From contig DATGJP010000067.1 of the NCBI GenBank assembly GCA_035295125.1, positions 248,001-312,000 on the forward strand: a DNA stretch of 64,000 nucleotides, read 5' to 3'. The translations under genes and the position numbers were made by a program. The notes beneath the pieces are model-generated. The model did no database searches. It had not been told where the DNA came from and saw nothing but the letters and a program-made list of their open reading frames with translations. The DNA comes from JAICMB01 sp035295125 (GTDB lineage: Bacteria > Acidobacteriota > Terriglobia > Bryobacterales > Bryobacteraceae). Below are positions 26,169 to 36,672 of the stretch, in pieces (the stretch's first letter is position 1; each line of letters opens with the position of its first letter).

Positions 26169-27109
26169 GATTCGAGAGACTCAAAGTCTTCACTGGTAAT
26201 GCGAACCCGACGCTCGCCGCCAAAATCTGCGGCGCGCTCGGCTGCACACTGGGCTCTGCCACTGTGCGGCCTTTTTCAGACGGCGAAATCCACCTTCAGA
26301 TCGAAGAAAACGTGCGCGGGGCCGACGTTTTTGTCGTCCAGCCCACGTGCACCCCGGTGGACCGCAACCTGATGGAAGTGCTGCTGATGATCGACGCCCT
26401 CAAGCGCGCTTCGGCGGAACGCATCACCGCAGTGTTACCTTATTATGGGTATGCAAGGCAGGACCGTAAGGACCGCCCGCGCATGCCTATCTCCGCCCGG
26501 CTCGTCGCGGATTTGATTACGGCGGCCGGCGCCAGTCGCGTGTTGTGTCTCGACCTGCACGCGGCCCAGATCCAGGGTTTCTTCAATATTCCTGTGGATC
26601 ACTTGTTCGCCGCTCCCGTGATGATCGAGTATTTCGATTCGATCGGGCGCCGGGATATGACAGTGGTTTCTCCCGACGCAGGCGGCGTGGAACGCGCTCG
26701 CGCGTTTGCAAAGAAACTGAATACTCCGCTGGCGATCATCGATAAACGCCGGACGGATGTGAACGTGGCCGAAGTGATGCACATTATCGGCGACGTGAAC
26801 GGACAGAATTGCTTGATCGTGGACGACATCATCGACACCGCCGGCACGCTCGTGAAAGCTTGCGAAGCCCTCATCGAACAGGGCGCCGCCAGCGTCACGG
26901 CGTGCGCGACGCATGCGGTCCTGTCCGGTCCCGCGGTCGAGCGCATCGAGACGTCTCAGCTCCAGCAGGTCGTTGTTACAAATTCCATCCCCCTGCGCGA
27001 GGAAGCCAGCCGCTGTACGCGCATCAAGATGTTATCCGTGGCGCCCCTTCTGGCCCGCGCCATTCAATCCATCCACGAGGATGGCTCCGTCAGTACGCTG
27101 TTCGTGTAA
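26165..27109 (+). CDS. prs: Ribose-phosphate pyrophosphokinase
   Basis: 314 residues from MRFERLKVFTGNANPTLAAKICGALG, the normal start of PRPP synthases. PFSDGEIHLQI, LPYYGYARQDRKDRPRMPISARL and DLHAAQIQGFF form the ATP and ribose-5-phosphate sites. CLIVDDIIDTAGTL is the PRPP-binding loop. The enzyme makes PRPP for purine, pyrimidine, histidine and NAD synthesis. ATG 26138, with GGAG 9 bases upstream, would add nine residues and is the alternative start. It overlaps ispE and is followed by a tandem-hairpin repeat before rplY. Confidence 0.95.
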   Translation: MRFERLKVFTGNANPTLAAKICGALGCTLGSATVRPFSDGEIHLQIEENVRGADVFVVQPTCTPVDRNLMEVLLMIDALKRASAERITAVLPYYGYARQDRKDRPRMPISARLVADLITAAGASRVLCLDLHAAQIQGFFNIPVDHLFAAPVMIEYFDSIGRRDMTVVSPDAGGVERARAFAKKLNTPLAIIDKRRTDVNVAEVMHIIGDVNGQNCLIVDDIIDTAGTLVKACEALIEQGAASVTACATHAVLSGPAVERIETSQLQQVVVTNSIPLREEASRCTRIKMLSVAPLLARAIQSIHEDGSVSTLFV

Positions 27110-27110
27110 G

Positions 27111-27146
27111 GCAGGCTTGTAGCCTGCGGCGGGTTTTGAACCCGCC
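27111..27146 (+). repeat. Family C tandem hairpins, copy 1
   Basis: Two adjoining perfect hairpins. GCAGGCT/AGCCTGC with loop TGT (27111-27127) is followed at once by GGCGGGTT/AACCCGCC with loop TTG (27128-27146). It fills the gap between prs and rplY. A T-run is lacking, so it is probably a repeat element and not a terminator. Confidence 0.85.
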
Positions 27147-27171
27147 CAGTAAATAAAGGAAGAAGAATCGC

Positions 27172-27852
27172 ATGAAGAAAGACATCACGATCACGGCCAA
27201 GCTCCGGCACACGCGTGGCAAGAACGAAGCGCGCCGGTTGCGAGTCCAAGGCCTGACCCCCGCTGTCGTTTACGGCGCGGGGAACGAGTCGGTCGCCGTG
27301 GCCGTCAGCCCCAAGGAAGTCACGAAAATTCTCCGCAGCTCAACGGGTCAAAACACCATCTTCAATCTGGCCGTCGAAGAAGCCACGACGCCGGTTATGA
27401 TTGTCGACTGGCAGACAGATCCAATCAAGGAAAACATCCTCCACGTCGATCTCAAGCGCATCGATCTCACGAAGCGCATCGCCGTTAAGATCCCGATTCA
27501 CACCACCGGCGAGCCGAAAGGTGTGAAGATCCAGGGCGGCTTGCTTGAGGCGATCACCCGTGAAATCGAGATCGAGTGCCTGGCGGACGACATCCCGGAT
27601 CACTTCACCGTCGACGTCACGGAACTCATGATCGGTCAGAACCTGCGCGCCAGCGACGTTCCGATGACAGGCTCCATGAAACTGCTGAGTTCGCCGGAGT
27701 CGGTTGTCGCGCACGTCGTCGCGCTCCGGGCCGAGGAAGTCGCACCCGCCGCGGAAGCCGCCGCTACGCCAGCCGCCGCAGCAGAGCCCGAAGTCATTAA
27801 GAAGGGCAAGAAGGAAGAGGAAGCCCCAGTCGAGGAAAAGAAGAAAAAGTAG
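27172..27852 (+). CDS. rplY: 50S ribosomal protein L25/Ctc, long form
   Basis: 226 residues. The N-terminal L25 domain (about 1-95, KLRHTRGKNEARRLRVQGLTP and PAVVYG) binds 5S rRNA. The C-terminal beta domain of the CTC/TL5 form (about 96-185) has LLEAITREIEIECLADDIP and PESVVAHVV. A low-complexity Ala/Glu tail ends in a lysine run. The AGGAAGAAGAATC stretch upstream includes the ribosome site. The neighbourhood prs-rplY-pth is common in bacteria and supports all three calls. Confidence 0.94.
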   Translation: MKKDITITAKLRHTRGKNEARRLRVQGLTPAVVYGAGNESVAVAVSPKEVTKILRSSTGQNTIFNLAVEEATTPVMIVDWQTDPIKENILHVDLKRIDLTKRIAVKIPIHTTGEPKGVKIQGGLLEAITREIEIECLADDIPDHFTVDVTELMIGQNLRASDVPMTGSMKLLSSPESVVAHVVALRAEEVAPAAEAAATPAAAAEPEVIKKGKKEEEAPVEEKKKK

Positions 27853-27884
27853 GGTAATTGGCGGGCCAGGACGCCTGCCCTTCC

Positions 27885-28487
27885 ATGCCCGATCCTATCG
27901 ATTGGCTGATTGTGGGGCTCGGAAACCCCGGGCCAAAATATGGCGAAACCGCCCACAACCTCGGATTCCTTGTCATCGACCGGCTAGCCGCTCGCAACAA
28001 TATCAGGGTCAGCCGAAAGGATTCCATGGCGCTGGTCGGAAACGGGTCGATCTCGGGCCGGAAGGTTCTGCTGGCCCAACCTCAGACCTTCATGAATCTC
28101 AGCGGCCAGTCTGTGAATGGGTTGCTCGTAAAGAACGAATTGAAACCGGAGCAGCTTCTGCTCATTTACGATGAGCTGGACCTGCCCTGGAAATCGCTGC
28201 GTATCAGGCCGGACGGATCGGCCGCGGGACACCGCGGAGTCAAGTCCGTGATCGAGTCGGTAGGCAGCATGAGTTTTCCCCGGGTTCGCCTGGGGATTCA
28301 CGGTGGCCGTCGCGATCGCGATGGCGCCGACATCGTGCTCTCGAAGTTAAACCGGGAGCAGAAGGAAGAACTGGACGAGATGCTTGACTACGCAGCGCAG
28401 GCAGTCGAGTCCATAATCGCCGAAGGCGTCGAAAAGTCCATGACGAAATTTAATCGTCGCGCCCAAGGTTCAAACGAGGAAGAATGA
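27885..28487 (+). CDS. pth: Peptidyl-tRNA hydrolase
   Basis: 200 residues. WLIVGLGNPGPKYGETAHNLGFLVID carries the Asn and His of the active site. QPQTFMNLSGQSV, YDELDLPWKSLRI and SAAGHRGVKSVIESVG complete the family signature. It frees tRNA from prematurely released peptidyl-tRNA. ATG 27885 starts the family-typical MPDPIDWLIVG; a TTG at 27858 in the same frame would add nine residues encoded by a short imperfect palindrome. Its stop overlaps the rpsF start as ATGA, so the two are translationally coupled. Confidence 0.94.
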   Translation: MPDPIDWLIVGLGNPGPKYGETAHNLGFLVIDRLAARNNIRVSRKDSMALVGNGSISGRKVLLAQPQTFMNLSGQSVNGLLVKNELKPEQLLLIYDELDLPWKSLRIRPDGSAAGHRGVKSVIESVGSMSFPRVRLGIHGGRRDRDGADIVLSKLNREQKEELDEMLDYAAQAVESIIAEGVEKSMTKFNRRAQGSNEEE

Positions 28488-28972
28488 AGAGAGTCTACGA
28501 AGAATTATTCATTGTTCGGCCGACCGCAACGGAAGAAGAAATCGATCCGTTGGTCGAGCAGGTCACAACCTATATCACCGGTAAGGGTGGCAACATCGAG
28601 AAGACGGAGAAATGGGGCATTCGCAAGCTCGCCTACCGCGTGCAGAAACAGAACGAAGGCTTCTATATCCTGCTTCAATTCACCGCCGGTCCCGAGATCG
28701 TCAAAGAAGTCGAGCGCCGGTTGCGCGTTTCCGACCTGGTGATGAAGTTCATCACCGTGCGTATCGATCAGAAGATGAAGAAGATCGAAAAGCGCAAGAA
28801 AGCACGCGAGAAGCGTGCCGCCCGCCGGCCGCCACCGACCATTGCGACTCCGTCCGCGCCGCCGCCCGGTGAAGCCGCCGCGGCTCCGATGCCAGGCGCC
28901 CCCATGCCCGGTGCGCCGGCTCCCGCGGCCCCCGCGGCTCCGCGCGCGCCAGAACCGGAAAAGGAACAATAG
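28484..28972 (+). CDS. rpsF: 30S ribosomal protein S6 with Pro/Ala-rich tail
   Basis: 162 residues. The S6 core (about 1-100) begins MKRVYEELFIVRPTATEEEID and has WGIRKLAYRVQKQNEGFYIL. After the core a basic run (KKMKKIEKRKKAREKRAARRPPP) leads to an unusually long Pro/Ala/Gly tail with MPGAP repeats, about 50 residues. S6 binds S18 in the platform of the small subunit. ATGA overlap with pth; rpsR follows 12 bases downstream, the standard order. Confidence 0.95.
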   Translation: MKRVYEELFIVRPTATEEEIDPLVEQVTTYITGKGGNIEKTEKWGIRKLAYRVQKQNEGFYILLQFTAGPEIVKEVERRLRVSDLVMKFITVRIDQKMKKIEKRKKAREKRAARRPPPTIATPSAPPPGEAAAAPMPGAPMPGAPAPAAPAAPRAPEPEKEQ

Positions 28973-28984
28973 GAGATCTGAACC

Positions 28985-29284
28985 ATGCCTGAACAAAGAG
29001 GTGGAAGGCCCATTAGCGCATCGCAGCGCCCGACCGGCGGCGACAAGGCGATGGCGACCAAGAAGCAGTATTTCCGGCGCAAAAAGGTGTGCCGTTTCTG
29101 CGTCGAGAAGATCGACGATATCAATTACAAGGACGTGCGCCTGCTCGGGTCATTTATCTCCGAGCGCGGCAAGATCACTCCCCGCCGCATCTCCGGCGTC
29201 TGCGCGCCGCATCAGCGGCGTCTCGCCGAAGCGATCAAACAGGCGCGCAACATCGCGTTGATTCCGTTCTCAACGTCCATCTAA
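28985..29284 (+). CDS. rpsR: 30S ribosomal protein S18
   Basis: 99 residues. The core reads KKVCRFCVEKIDDINYKD, LLGSFISERGKITPRRISGVCAPHQRRLAEAIKQAR. CxxC plus a further Cys before PHQR fit the zinc-ribbon-like (C+) form. An N-terminal extension of about 25 residues (from MPEQRGGRPISASQRP) is kept because AGGAG stands 8 bases upstream of that ATG; a second ATG at 29051 would remove most of it. It lies between rpsF and rplI. Confidence 0.93.
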   Translation: MPEQRGGRPISASQRPTGGDKAMATKKQYFRRKKVCRFCVEKIDDINYKDVRLLGSFISERGKITPRRISGVCAPHQRRLAEAIKQARNIALIPFSTSI

Positions 29285-29298
29285 GGAGGAACATCACC

Positions 29299-29745
29299 AT
29301 GGAAGTCATTCTGAGAGAAGACGTCGAAAAACTGGGCAACCGCGGCCAGGTGGTGAAGGTTGCTTCCGGCTACGCCCGCAATTTCCTGCTGCCGAAACGG
29401 CTGGCAGTCGCAGCCACCGAAGCCAATAAGAAGATCGTCGAGCAGGAGCGCCAGGCGGCCTTGCGGCGTGAAGCCAAGGAAGCTTCCGACGCCACCGAAC
29501 TCGGCAAACTCGTCGAGTCCGTCAGCATCACGATCGCCCAGAAAGCCGGTGAAAACGACCAGCTCTTTGGTTCGGTCACGGCGAAGGATATCAGCGAATC
29601 TCTGGAGAAGCAGGGTTACCAGATCGATCGGCGCAAGATCCAGTTGGCCGATCCCATCAAAACACTGGGCGACTTCAAAGTACCGGTCCGCCTTCACCGC
29701 GATGTGACGGTTGAGGTTACCGTCCACGTCGTCAGGGAAGATTAG
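29299..29745 (+). CDS. rplI: 50S ribosomal protein L9
   Basis: 148 residues. The N-domain has MEVILREDVEKLGNRGQVV and the signature VKVASGYARNFLLPKRLA. A long connecting helix (about 40-75) links to the C-domain (LFGSVTAKDISESL). A strong AAGGAGGA ribosome site is 10 bases upstream of the ATG. It closes the rpsF-rpsR-rplI operon; the HEAT/SEC-C gene begins 9 bases after its stop and is probably on the same message. Confidence 0.95.
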   Translation: MEVILREDVEKLGNRGQVVKVASGYARNFLLPKRLAVAATEANKKIVEQERQAALRREAKEASDATELGKLVESVSITIAQKAGENDQLFGSVTAKDISESLEKQGYQIDRRKIQLADPIKTLGDFKVPVRLHRDVTVEVTVHVVRED

Positions 29746-29754
29746 GCGGCGGCG

Positions 29755-31269
<1,515 letters not shown>

Positions 31270-31355
31270 CTTCGCGGACGTCTCACGAGGCTGAGAAGAC
31301 AGCGGAAGCCTTCAGCCCAATACCACTTATTCTTCGGGAACGGCGAGTTTGGTTG

Positions 31356-31455
31356 AGCCTGTGATGCAGGCTGTCGGGGGGTTGTTAACCCGCCCGCATT
31401 CCGTGCCGTAACGCACCCTTCAGGCTGCCCATGGGCCGGCTGAAGCCGGCGGTAC
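31356..31455 (+). repeat. Composite of family C and family B repeats
   Basis: Family C unit at 31356-31396 (AGCCTG/CAGGCT, then GGGTT/AACCC around GTT) is followed by a family B unit at 31405-31455, whose core is GCCGGC-TGAA-GCCGGC. B is about 45 bases long and close to identical with the copy at 39026-39075. It fills the gap upstream of the TadE gene. Confidence 0.8.
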
Positions 31456-31553
31456 TGCCTTGCCGACCGTCCCACAGGGCTTGATCGATCTTTCTCATGC
31501 CAAACATTACAGATATTCATCAGGCCTGCCGATAGTAAATACGGACGACTACG

Positions 31554-32099
31554 GTGAGGCTGCGTAGACGCACGTACGCGGGACAGGCCTCGTCAGAGCA
31601 TAGCCACCGCGATCGAGCTCGTAGACGCTCGGGTAACATCTTCGTCGAAACGGTTTTTACAATCGTTCCGATGTTTGCATTGATCGCAGCGTTTGTAGAC
31701 TTCGGTCTGCTGCTGTACCGTTGGACGACCCTCCAAAATGCTGTACGCGAGGGTTGCCGGTATGCCATTACCTTCCAAAGATCCGGCTCGCTGGGACAGG
31801 ATGCCTCCATTGGGTCGATCGTGCAGCAGTATGCCATGGGCTTGGTCAAGACCAACGATACCCCACAGCATATTTTCGTTAACTATTACGCTCCTACCGA
31901 CCTGACAACAGCGATTAGTGTTGGCGGGAACATCCCCGGCAATGTGGTCGAGGTTTCGGTCCAGAACATTTCCTGGGCCTGGCTCGCCCCCTTAAGCGGA
32001 ACGTTCGCACTCCGTAGTCTGACCCCAATCACGTTGAATGTTTATTCATCTGACCTCCTCGGGGGTTATCCCGTGGGAGTAAATTCCGTACCCCGTTAA
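31554..32099 (+). CDS. TadE-like pilus-assembly/pseudopilin protein, forward module
   Basis: 181 residues. A basic leader of about 25 residues (RDRARRRSG) runs to NIFVETVFTIVPMFALIAAFVDFGLLLY, the TadE helix with Glu at position 5 after Gly. Then comes ALQ-type sequence TTLQNAVREGCRYAITFQ, a family mark. The rest is extracytoplasmic. The GTG at 31554 is the only good start. TadE-like proteins are minor pseudopilins of Flp/Tad secretion systems. The gene order TadE-TadE-TadG follows directly (21 bases, then a 29-base overlap). The equivalent protein of the reverse module (36673-37206) shares REGCRYxIT. The start of the basic leader is unsure. Confidence 0.82.
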   Translation: MRLRRRTYAGQASSEHSHRDRARRRSGNIFVETVFTIVPMFALIAAFVDFGLLLYRWTTLQNAVREGCRYAITFQRSGSLGQDASIGSIVQQYAMGLVKTNDTPQHIFVNYYAPTDLTTAISVGGNIPGNVVEVSVQNISWAWLAPLSGTFALRSLTPITLNVYSSDLLGGYPVGVNSVPR

Positions 32100-32120
32100 A
32101 CATCTGGTCTCAGGAGGTTC

Positions 32121-32825
32121 ATGACCGCCGAGCGAAGGAGAGCCAAGCAGTCCGGCCAGGAGATCGTCGAGTTCGGCCTGATGGCCGTCTTCTATGTTCC
32201 ATTACTGCTGGGTGCGTTCGTCACCGGAATGAATCTGATTCGAAGCATTCAGATCAACCAGGCCTGCCGCGACCTGGACGATATGTACATCCACGGCGCC
32301 TACTTCTCCACTTATCCGATGCAGCAGCTCGCCCAGCGCCTGGCGCAGGGCCTGAACCTCCAGATCGGCTCTTCCTTCAGCGGGAACGATAACAGCAACA
32401 CCGACAACGGTGGGGATGCGCTGGTCACTATCACCCAGATCATGTGGATCGGCTCAGTAACATCCCAAAGTTGTGCCGCCTACGGAGCGGGCAACTGCAC
32501 TAACCACGACAGCTTCGTCTATACACAACAAATCCAGTTCGGAAACGGCACGCTGGCGGACTCGAGCACGGTAACCATAGGCAGTCCCACCGGGGTCTCC
32601 ATGACCGACGCCGGCAATATCGAAGATTACGTAATAGACTCGCACGCCAAGCTTGCGAGCGCTCCGCAGGCGGCGATGCAAAGCCTGTGGCAAATAAACA
32701 CCAACGGGCAATCGCCTCTGCGGGACGGTCAGGTGGTCTACATTGCGGAGTTTTATGCCCGGTCTCCGGGCTTGAGCATCGGGAATCTATTGGGTAATGG
32801 CGTCTATGCGCGGTATTTCTTCTGA
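32121..32825 (+). CDS. TadE-like protein, second gene of forward module
   Basis: 234 residues. KQSGQEIVEFGLMAVFYVPLLLGAFVTGMNLIRS is the pseudopilin-like leader and helix. It is followed by QINQACRDLDDMYIHGAYFS and a Gly/Ser/Asn-rich external domain with two cysteines (SQSCAAYGAGNC). AGGAGG stands 7 bases upstream of the ATG. It pairs with 36025-36666 in the reverse module, which has QVCRDADSMYVRGVDFS at the same place. Its 3' end overlaps the TadG gene. Confidence 0.82.
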   Translation: MTAERRRAKQSGQEIVEFGLMAVFYVPLLLGAFVTGMNLIRSIQINQACRDLDDMYIHGAYFSTYPMQQLAQRLAQGLNLQIGSSFSGNDNSNTDNGGDALVTITQIMWIGSVTSQSCAAYGAGNCTNHDSFVYTQQIQFGNGTLADSSTVTIGSPTGVSMTDAGNIEDYVIDSHAKLASAPQAAMQSLWQINTNGQSPLRDGQVVYIAEFYARSPGLSIGNLLGNGVYARYFF

Positions 32826-34458
32826 AGAAATCGGACGGAGCGAACGTGGCACGTCGCTCGTCCTGGGGACGGCAGCGTTGGTCTTCATCATCCCCCTAAT
32901 CGGTTTGTTTATCGACGTAGGCATACTATACGCCAGCAAGGCTCGCCTGCAGGCCGCAGTGGACGGAGCCGCGCTCGCCGCTGCGCGTGCATTGACCCTT
33001 GGCCAGACCACCGCCGCTCAAGCCAGCACCGCCCAACAGAACGCCGTGAACTGGTTCTATGCGAATTTCCCGCCCGGAAACTGGGGTACCTACAACACGG
33101 TCATGGACACTACAACCGTTACCGTCGCCGACGATGCCAATAACCCTAACCTCCGCGACGTCACCGTAACGGCCACCACGCGAGTTCCCACCTGGCTGAT
33201 GAAGTTCTTCAACGTCCAGTACACGAACCTGACCGCAACCGGCCAGGCATCCCGGCGCGACGTTGTCGCCATGCTCGTCCTCGATCGCTCCGGGTCCATG
33301 TGCTCCATCAACGGCGCTACTCCCTCGCCGCCCTGCGGATCGGGCGACGGGACACCGTGCGACGCCATGATCAGCGCCGCGAAGATCTTCACCGGGTCTT
33401 TCGCAGCCGGACGCGATCGTATCGGCCTCATGACTTTCAGCGATGGCACTTACCTCGAATCGACACCCAGCACGAGCTTTCAGACAACCCTTGGATACAC
33501 TAACGGCGCAGGTTCAGGGAGCGGCCTTCTCGACAATGTAGAATGCAACGGCGGAACCGGAACTGCGCAGGCTGTTTCGCTCGCCTACAACGAACTTTAT
33601 AAGTTGGGGCTGCCCGGCGCACTGAACTTCATCATGCTGGAGACCGATGGCCTGCCCAACACCGTCACGTATAACTTCTGGGACGGGTCCCACGCCGCCA
33701 TAGCCAGCGGGAGCAGTTGTCAGGACCAGAATGGAAAGACCAAAAGCGGCGGCGGGTGGACCACAGCCGCCAGCATGCGTCAATGGGTGACTGGCTACAG
33801 TATGAACACCGGAGGAACCGGCTACATGTCCAATATTCCCTCCGGTTCCATAGGTGCGTTCTACACCTCCGATCCTTCGCAATCGGCTTTCAATCGTGTC
33901 ATGTTTCATCCTTGGCAGTCAGGGGATAGTTCCGATACCAACAGCATCCGTACTTCTAACGCCAACGGATGTACGTTCTCGTCCGGCTATAGCAACGATA
34001 CGTCGGATCTTTCGTGGCTTCCGAGTTCCGACATTTACGGAAACCAGGTGAGCCCCACCAGTGCCTACAAATCCCTGACGCTGTCGTCAGGTCACGTGCC
34101 CCTGACCCACACGATCTCAACCGACTGGAGCAAGACTCACGCCGCAGCCTTGAATGCAACCGACAACGCCGCATATCGGGCCCGGACCAACGCCACCCTG
34201 GCTGCCTACGTCTTCGCAATCGGATTGGGTGGAAACAATGGCGATCCGCCCGACCCCATCCTATTGCAGCGCATGGCCAACGACCCTAACGGCGATCTGT
34301 ACAACTCACCGCCGGCGTATGACTCCTGTGCTTCCGAGTCTGGTTGCGTCACCTACAGCAGCCAGCCCCAGGGCACGTTTATCTATTCGCCGACAGCCTC
34401 GGTTCTCGGGCAGGCATTCCTGAAGATCTCATCGCAGGTGCTCCGCTTGAGCCATTAA
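32797..34458 (+). CDS. TadG-like protein with von Willebrand A domain, forward module
   Basis: 553 residues. The N-terminal helix RGTSLVLGTAALVFIIPLIGLFIDVGILY is the TadG (putative Flp pilus-assembly) signature. KARLQAAVDGAALAAARAL follows. A vWA domain begins near VVAMLVLDRSGSM, giving the metal-ion site D-x-S-x-S. A large external part rich in Gly, Ser, Thr and Asn ends GQAFLKISSQVLRLSH. Such proteins are envelope-anchored and probably act in adhesion or Tad pilus function. Its paralogue (34552-36018) faces it across 93 bases. No CpaF ATPase, secretin or prepilin peptidase gene is in the window. Confidence 0.87.
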   Translation: MASMRGISSEEIGRSERGTSLVLGTAALVFIIPLIGLFIDVGILYASKARLQAAVDGAALAAARALTLGQTTAAQASTAQQNAVNWFYANFPPGNWGTYNTVMDTTTVTVADDANNPNLRDVTVTATTRVPTWLMKFFNVQYTNLTATGQASRRDVVAMLVLDRSGSMCSINGATPSPPCGSGDGTPCDAMISAAKIFTGSFAAGRDRIGLMTFSDGTYLESTPSTSFQTTLGYTNGAGSGSGLLDNVECNGGTGTAQAVSLAYNELYKLGLPGALNFIMLETDGLPNTVTYNFWDGSHAAIASGSSCQDQNGKTKSGGGWTTAASMRQWVTGYSMNTGGTGYMSNIPSGSIGAFYTSDPSQSAFNRVMFHPWQSGDSSDTNSIRTSNANGCTFSSGYSNDTSDLSWLPSSDIYGNQVSPTSAYKSLTLSSGHVPLTHTISTDWSKTHAAALNATDNAAYRARTNATLAAYVFAIGLGGNNGDPPDPILLQRMANDPNGDLYNSPPAYDSCASESGCVTYSSQPQGTFIYSPTASVLGQAFLKISSQVLRLSH

Positions 34459-34551
34459 CTACACGCCTGCTGAAAATCCGCCGCACTACTTCTGAGGCAT
34501 CACTGCGTCGCCTCGGGGTGTCCGTCTTGGTAAGTGCCTCGAGCCCCGTCG

Positions 34552-36018
34552 CTATTTCGCCAGCCGGAGAATATCCGACGCGATGTCGGAGAACGCTTGG
34601 TTCAGCTGCGTGGCGGTGGGAACGTAGTAGAACGTTCCGGCTGCGTAGGTTGACTGGTAAACGGCACTTGCCGGGTCATTAGCGACGCGCCGGAGCAATT
34701 CCTGGTTGACGCTGCCATAGACGTTAGGCTCCAGGCCGATCGTATACACGATATAGGGAATGCCTGCCGCGGCAGCCGCTACCCTGGCATTTTGAGCCGC
34801 ATTGTCAAGTGTGTTGATGCCGGCGTTTTCCAGATTCTGCAAGTAGTACCAGTTGCCCGTTAGCGTTACCGCGTAGGGGAAGTTTCCGTTGGTTCCGCCA
34901 CTCCACGTAGTACTCGTCGCGTTGCCGAAGGCATCGGTTGACGGCAGTTGCGTGATGTCATTCTTGAACGATGCAGTGTTGCCCGTCCCAAGGGAGCTTG
35001 AACTGAAAGAACAGCCGCTCGGCGTCGAAACAGTATTGAAATCTGAGTTCGTTATGGTACCGATTCCGCTGTTAGTCCATGAAAACACGCCTCCCCACGC
35101 GTTGTAGTGGGTTGATGCGTCTCCGGCGATCACTCCCGAAAAGTTGGTTTTGGGACTGCACGTACTCGAGGCCTTGACCGGCAAAGGCGAGGTTCCACCG
35201 ACACCGAACGTCATCGTGTTTGGTTCACCGTCAGTGAAAAACACAATCACATTCAATGCATTCTGATCGTTAAGGCCCTTTAGCTTGCTGAACCCGGTCG
35301 AGAAGCCCGCGGCGGCATTCGTAAATCCCTCGCAAACTAGGTTTGACAGATCGGTGGTCAACGCCGATTTGAAAGTCGTGTTGAACGTGAAATCGTAGTT
35401 GTAAGAGGTGCCGAACGTAACCATCCCCAACTTATCCTGACTCTCTACAAAACTGTTTACGAAGGCCTGGGCATCGCTTTGGAGTGTCCCGCAATTTCCC
35501 TCGTCCTGAAGTGATTGCGAGCGGTCGATCACGAGCATGACATTGACGTTCCTCCGGACCGCTACCCCAGAAGCGGTCAAAGTCACGCTATTGAAATGCA
35601 GGAGTTTCATGAACCAGGTTGGAGCTTGGATGGTTTCGCTAACAGTGATCTGGACTTCGCCGAGAGGAATAGTGGCGTCTTGTGTGTGGGTGGCAATCGT
35701 CACGGTTGGGTCAGGCACGCTGGAGACGGACATCCAACCAGTAGGAAAATTGGCGTGCATCACGCTGGTCGCGAACGTAGTAGTGGGACCGTTTTGTTGG
35801 GTTACGCTTTGGTTGAGGTTGAGGCTGCGCGCTGCTGCCAATGACGCACCATCCACGGCCGCCTGGAGCTTTCCTTTAATCGTGTAGACAATACCCGCGT
35901 CGATGGCCAGGCCCACCACTGGAATAATGACGAAGAGCATCATCAGGGAGTAAAGCAGGGTCACCACTCCTCGCTGACTTCGCCGCCGACTGCCGACACG
36001 TCTGATCATCGAGCTCAC
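34552..36018 (-). CDS. TadG-like protein with von Willebrand A domain, reverse module
   Basis: 488 residues. Leader and helix RSQRGVVTLLYSLMMLFVIIPVVGLAIDAGIVY, then GKLQAAVDGASLAAARSL, nearly the same as in the forward TadG. The vWA domain begins NVMLVIDRSQSLQDEG with the D-x-S-x-S metal site, and the C-terminus NQAFSDIASDILRLAK matches the forward protein's end. The middle is diverged and shorter. It is the last gene of a three-gene unit with 6-base gaps, so strongly co-translated. Extracytoplasmic, tethered by one helix. Confidence 0.87.
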   Translation of the reverse strand: MSSMIRRVGSRRRSQRGVVTLLYSLMMLFVIIPVVGLAIDAGIVYTIKGKLQAAVDGASLAAARSLNLNQSVTQQNGPTTTFATSVMHANFPTGWMSVSSVPDPTVTIATHTQDATIPLGEVQITVSETIQAPTWFMKLLHFNSVTLTASGVAVRRNVNVMLVIDRSQSLQDEGNCGTLQSDAQAFVNSFVESQDKLGMVTFGTSYNYDFTFNTTFKSALTTDLSNLVCEGFTNAAAGFSTGFSKLKGLNDQNALNVIVFFTDGEPNTMTFGVGGTSPLPVKASSTCSPKTNFSGVIAGDASTHYNAWGGVFSWTNSGIGTITNSDFNTVSTPSGCSFSSSSLGTGNTASFKNDITQLPSTDAFGNATSTTWSGGTNGNFPYAVTLTGNWYYLQNLENAGINTLDNAAQNARVAAAAAGIPYIVYTIGLEPNVYGSVNQELLRRVANDPASAVYQSTYAAGTFYYVPTATQLNQAFSDIASDILRLAK

Positions 36019-36024
36019 GCCTTT

Positions 36025-36666
36025 CTAAAAGAAAGCCACCGAATAGACGCCTGGGCTGGATTGAAAGCCAAGCATCGACAGGTCCAGCATCTGGAAGTAG
36101 GTCTCCGATATATAAATAAACTGGCCGGGATACAACACCATATTGTTCTGGAAATTGTTGATGGTCGCAGCGGTGCCATTCGTGTAATCGGAGTAGTTGG
36201 TCACGTTGTTCTCGCTGTCGTAAGTCGGCGTTCCAGTGGTTGTGAAGTGCGTTCCCGGTAAGGAGGTGTTGCCGAAGATGGTGCGTTGCGCCAGCCGATA
36301 CTGACCGGTTGTGCACGTGGAATAATTGGGGCTCGTCGGCTGACCACAACTGCTGGACGGGTCGGGAATGAAAGTCACTTTCGACAGGATCACGAGACCG
36401 TTTCCCGAATTGCTCGTCTGGAGATTGAGTCCCGAGCCGATCCGGGCCAGTTCGGCTTGGTTCCCGGACAGCGAGAAGTCAACTCCACGAACGTACATTG
36501 AGTCGGCGTCACGGCAGACCTGGCCTGCTTGCACAGCACGGCCTAATTCGTTCCCGATCACTACCACGCCCATCAACATCAAGAGCGTGGGCCAGACGAA
36601 GAGAGCGAACTCCAGAATACTGGTGCCTCTTTGATTCTTGCGCGTTGCCTTGTTAGGACGATGCAT
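36025..36666 (-). CDS. TadE-like protein, second gene of reverse module
   Basis: 213 residues. KNQRGTSILEFALFVWPTLLMLMGVVVIGNELGRA is the pseudopilin-like leader and helix. It is followed by GQVCRDADSMYVRGVDFS and an external domain with two cysteines (SSSCGQPTSPNYSTC) placed as in the forward-module partner at 32121. It lies 6 bases from both neighbours. Likely a minor pseudopilin or an assembly partner of the TadG protein that follows. Confidence 0.82.
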   Translation of the reverse strand: MHRPNKATRKNQRGTSILEFALFVWPTLLMLMGVVVIGNELGRAVQAGQVCRDADSMYVRGVDFSLSGNQAELARIGSGLNLQTSNSGNGLVILSKVTFIPDPSSSCGQPTSPNYSTCTTGQYRLAQRTIFGNTSLPGTHFTTTGTPTYDSENNVTNYSDYTNGTAATINNFQNNMVLYPGQFIYISETYFQMLDLSMLGFQSSPGVYSVAFF

Positions 36667-36672
36667 AAGTTC

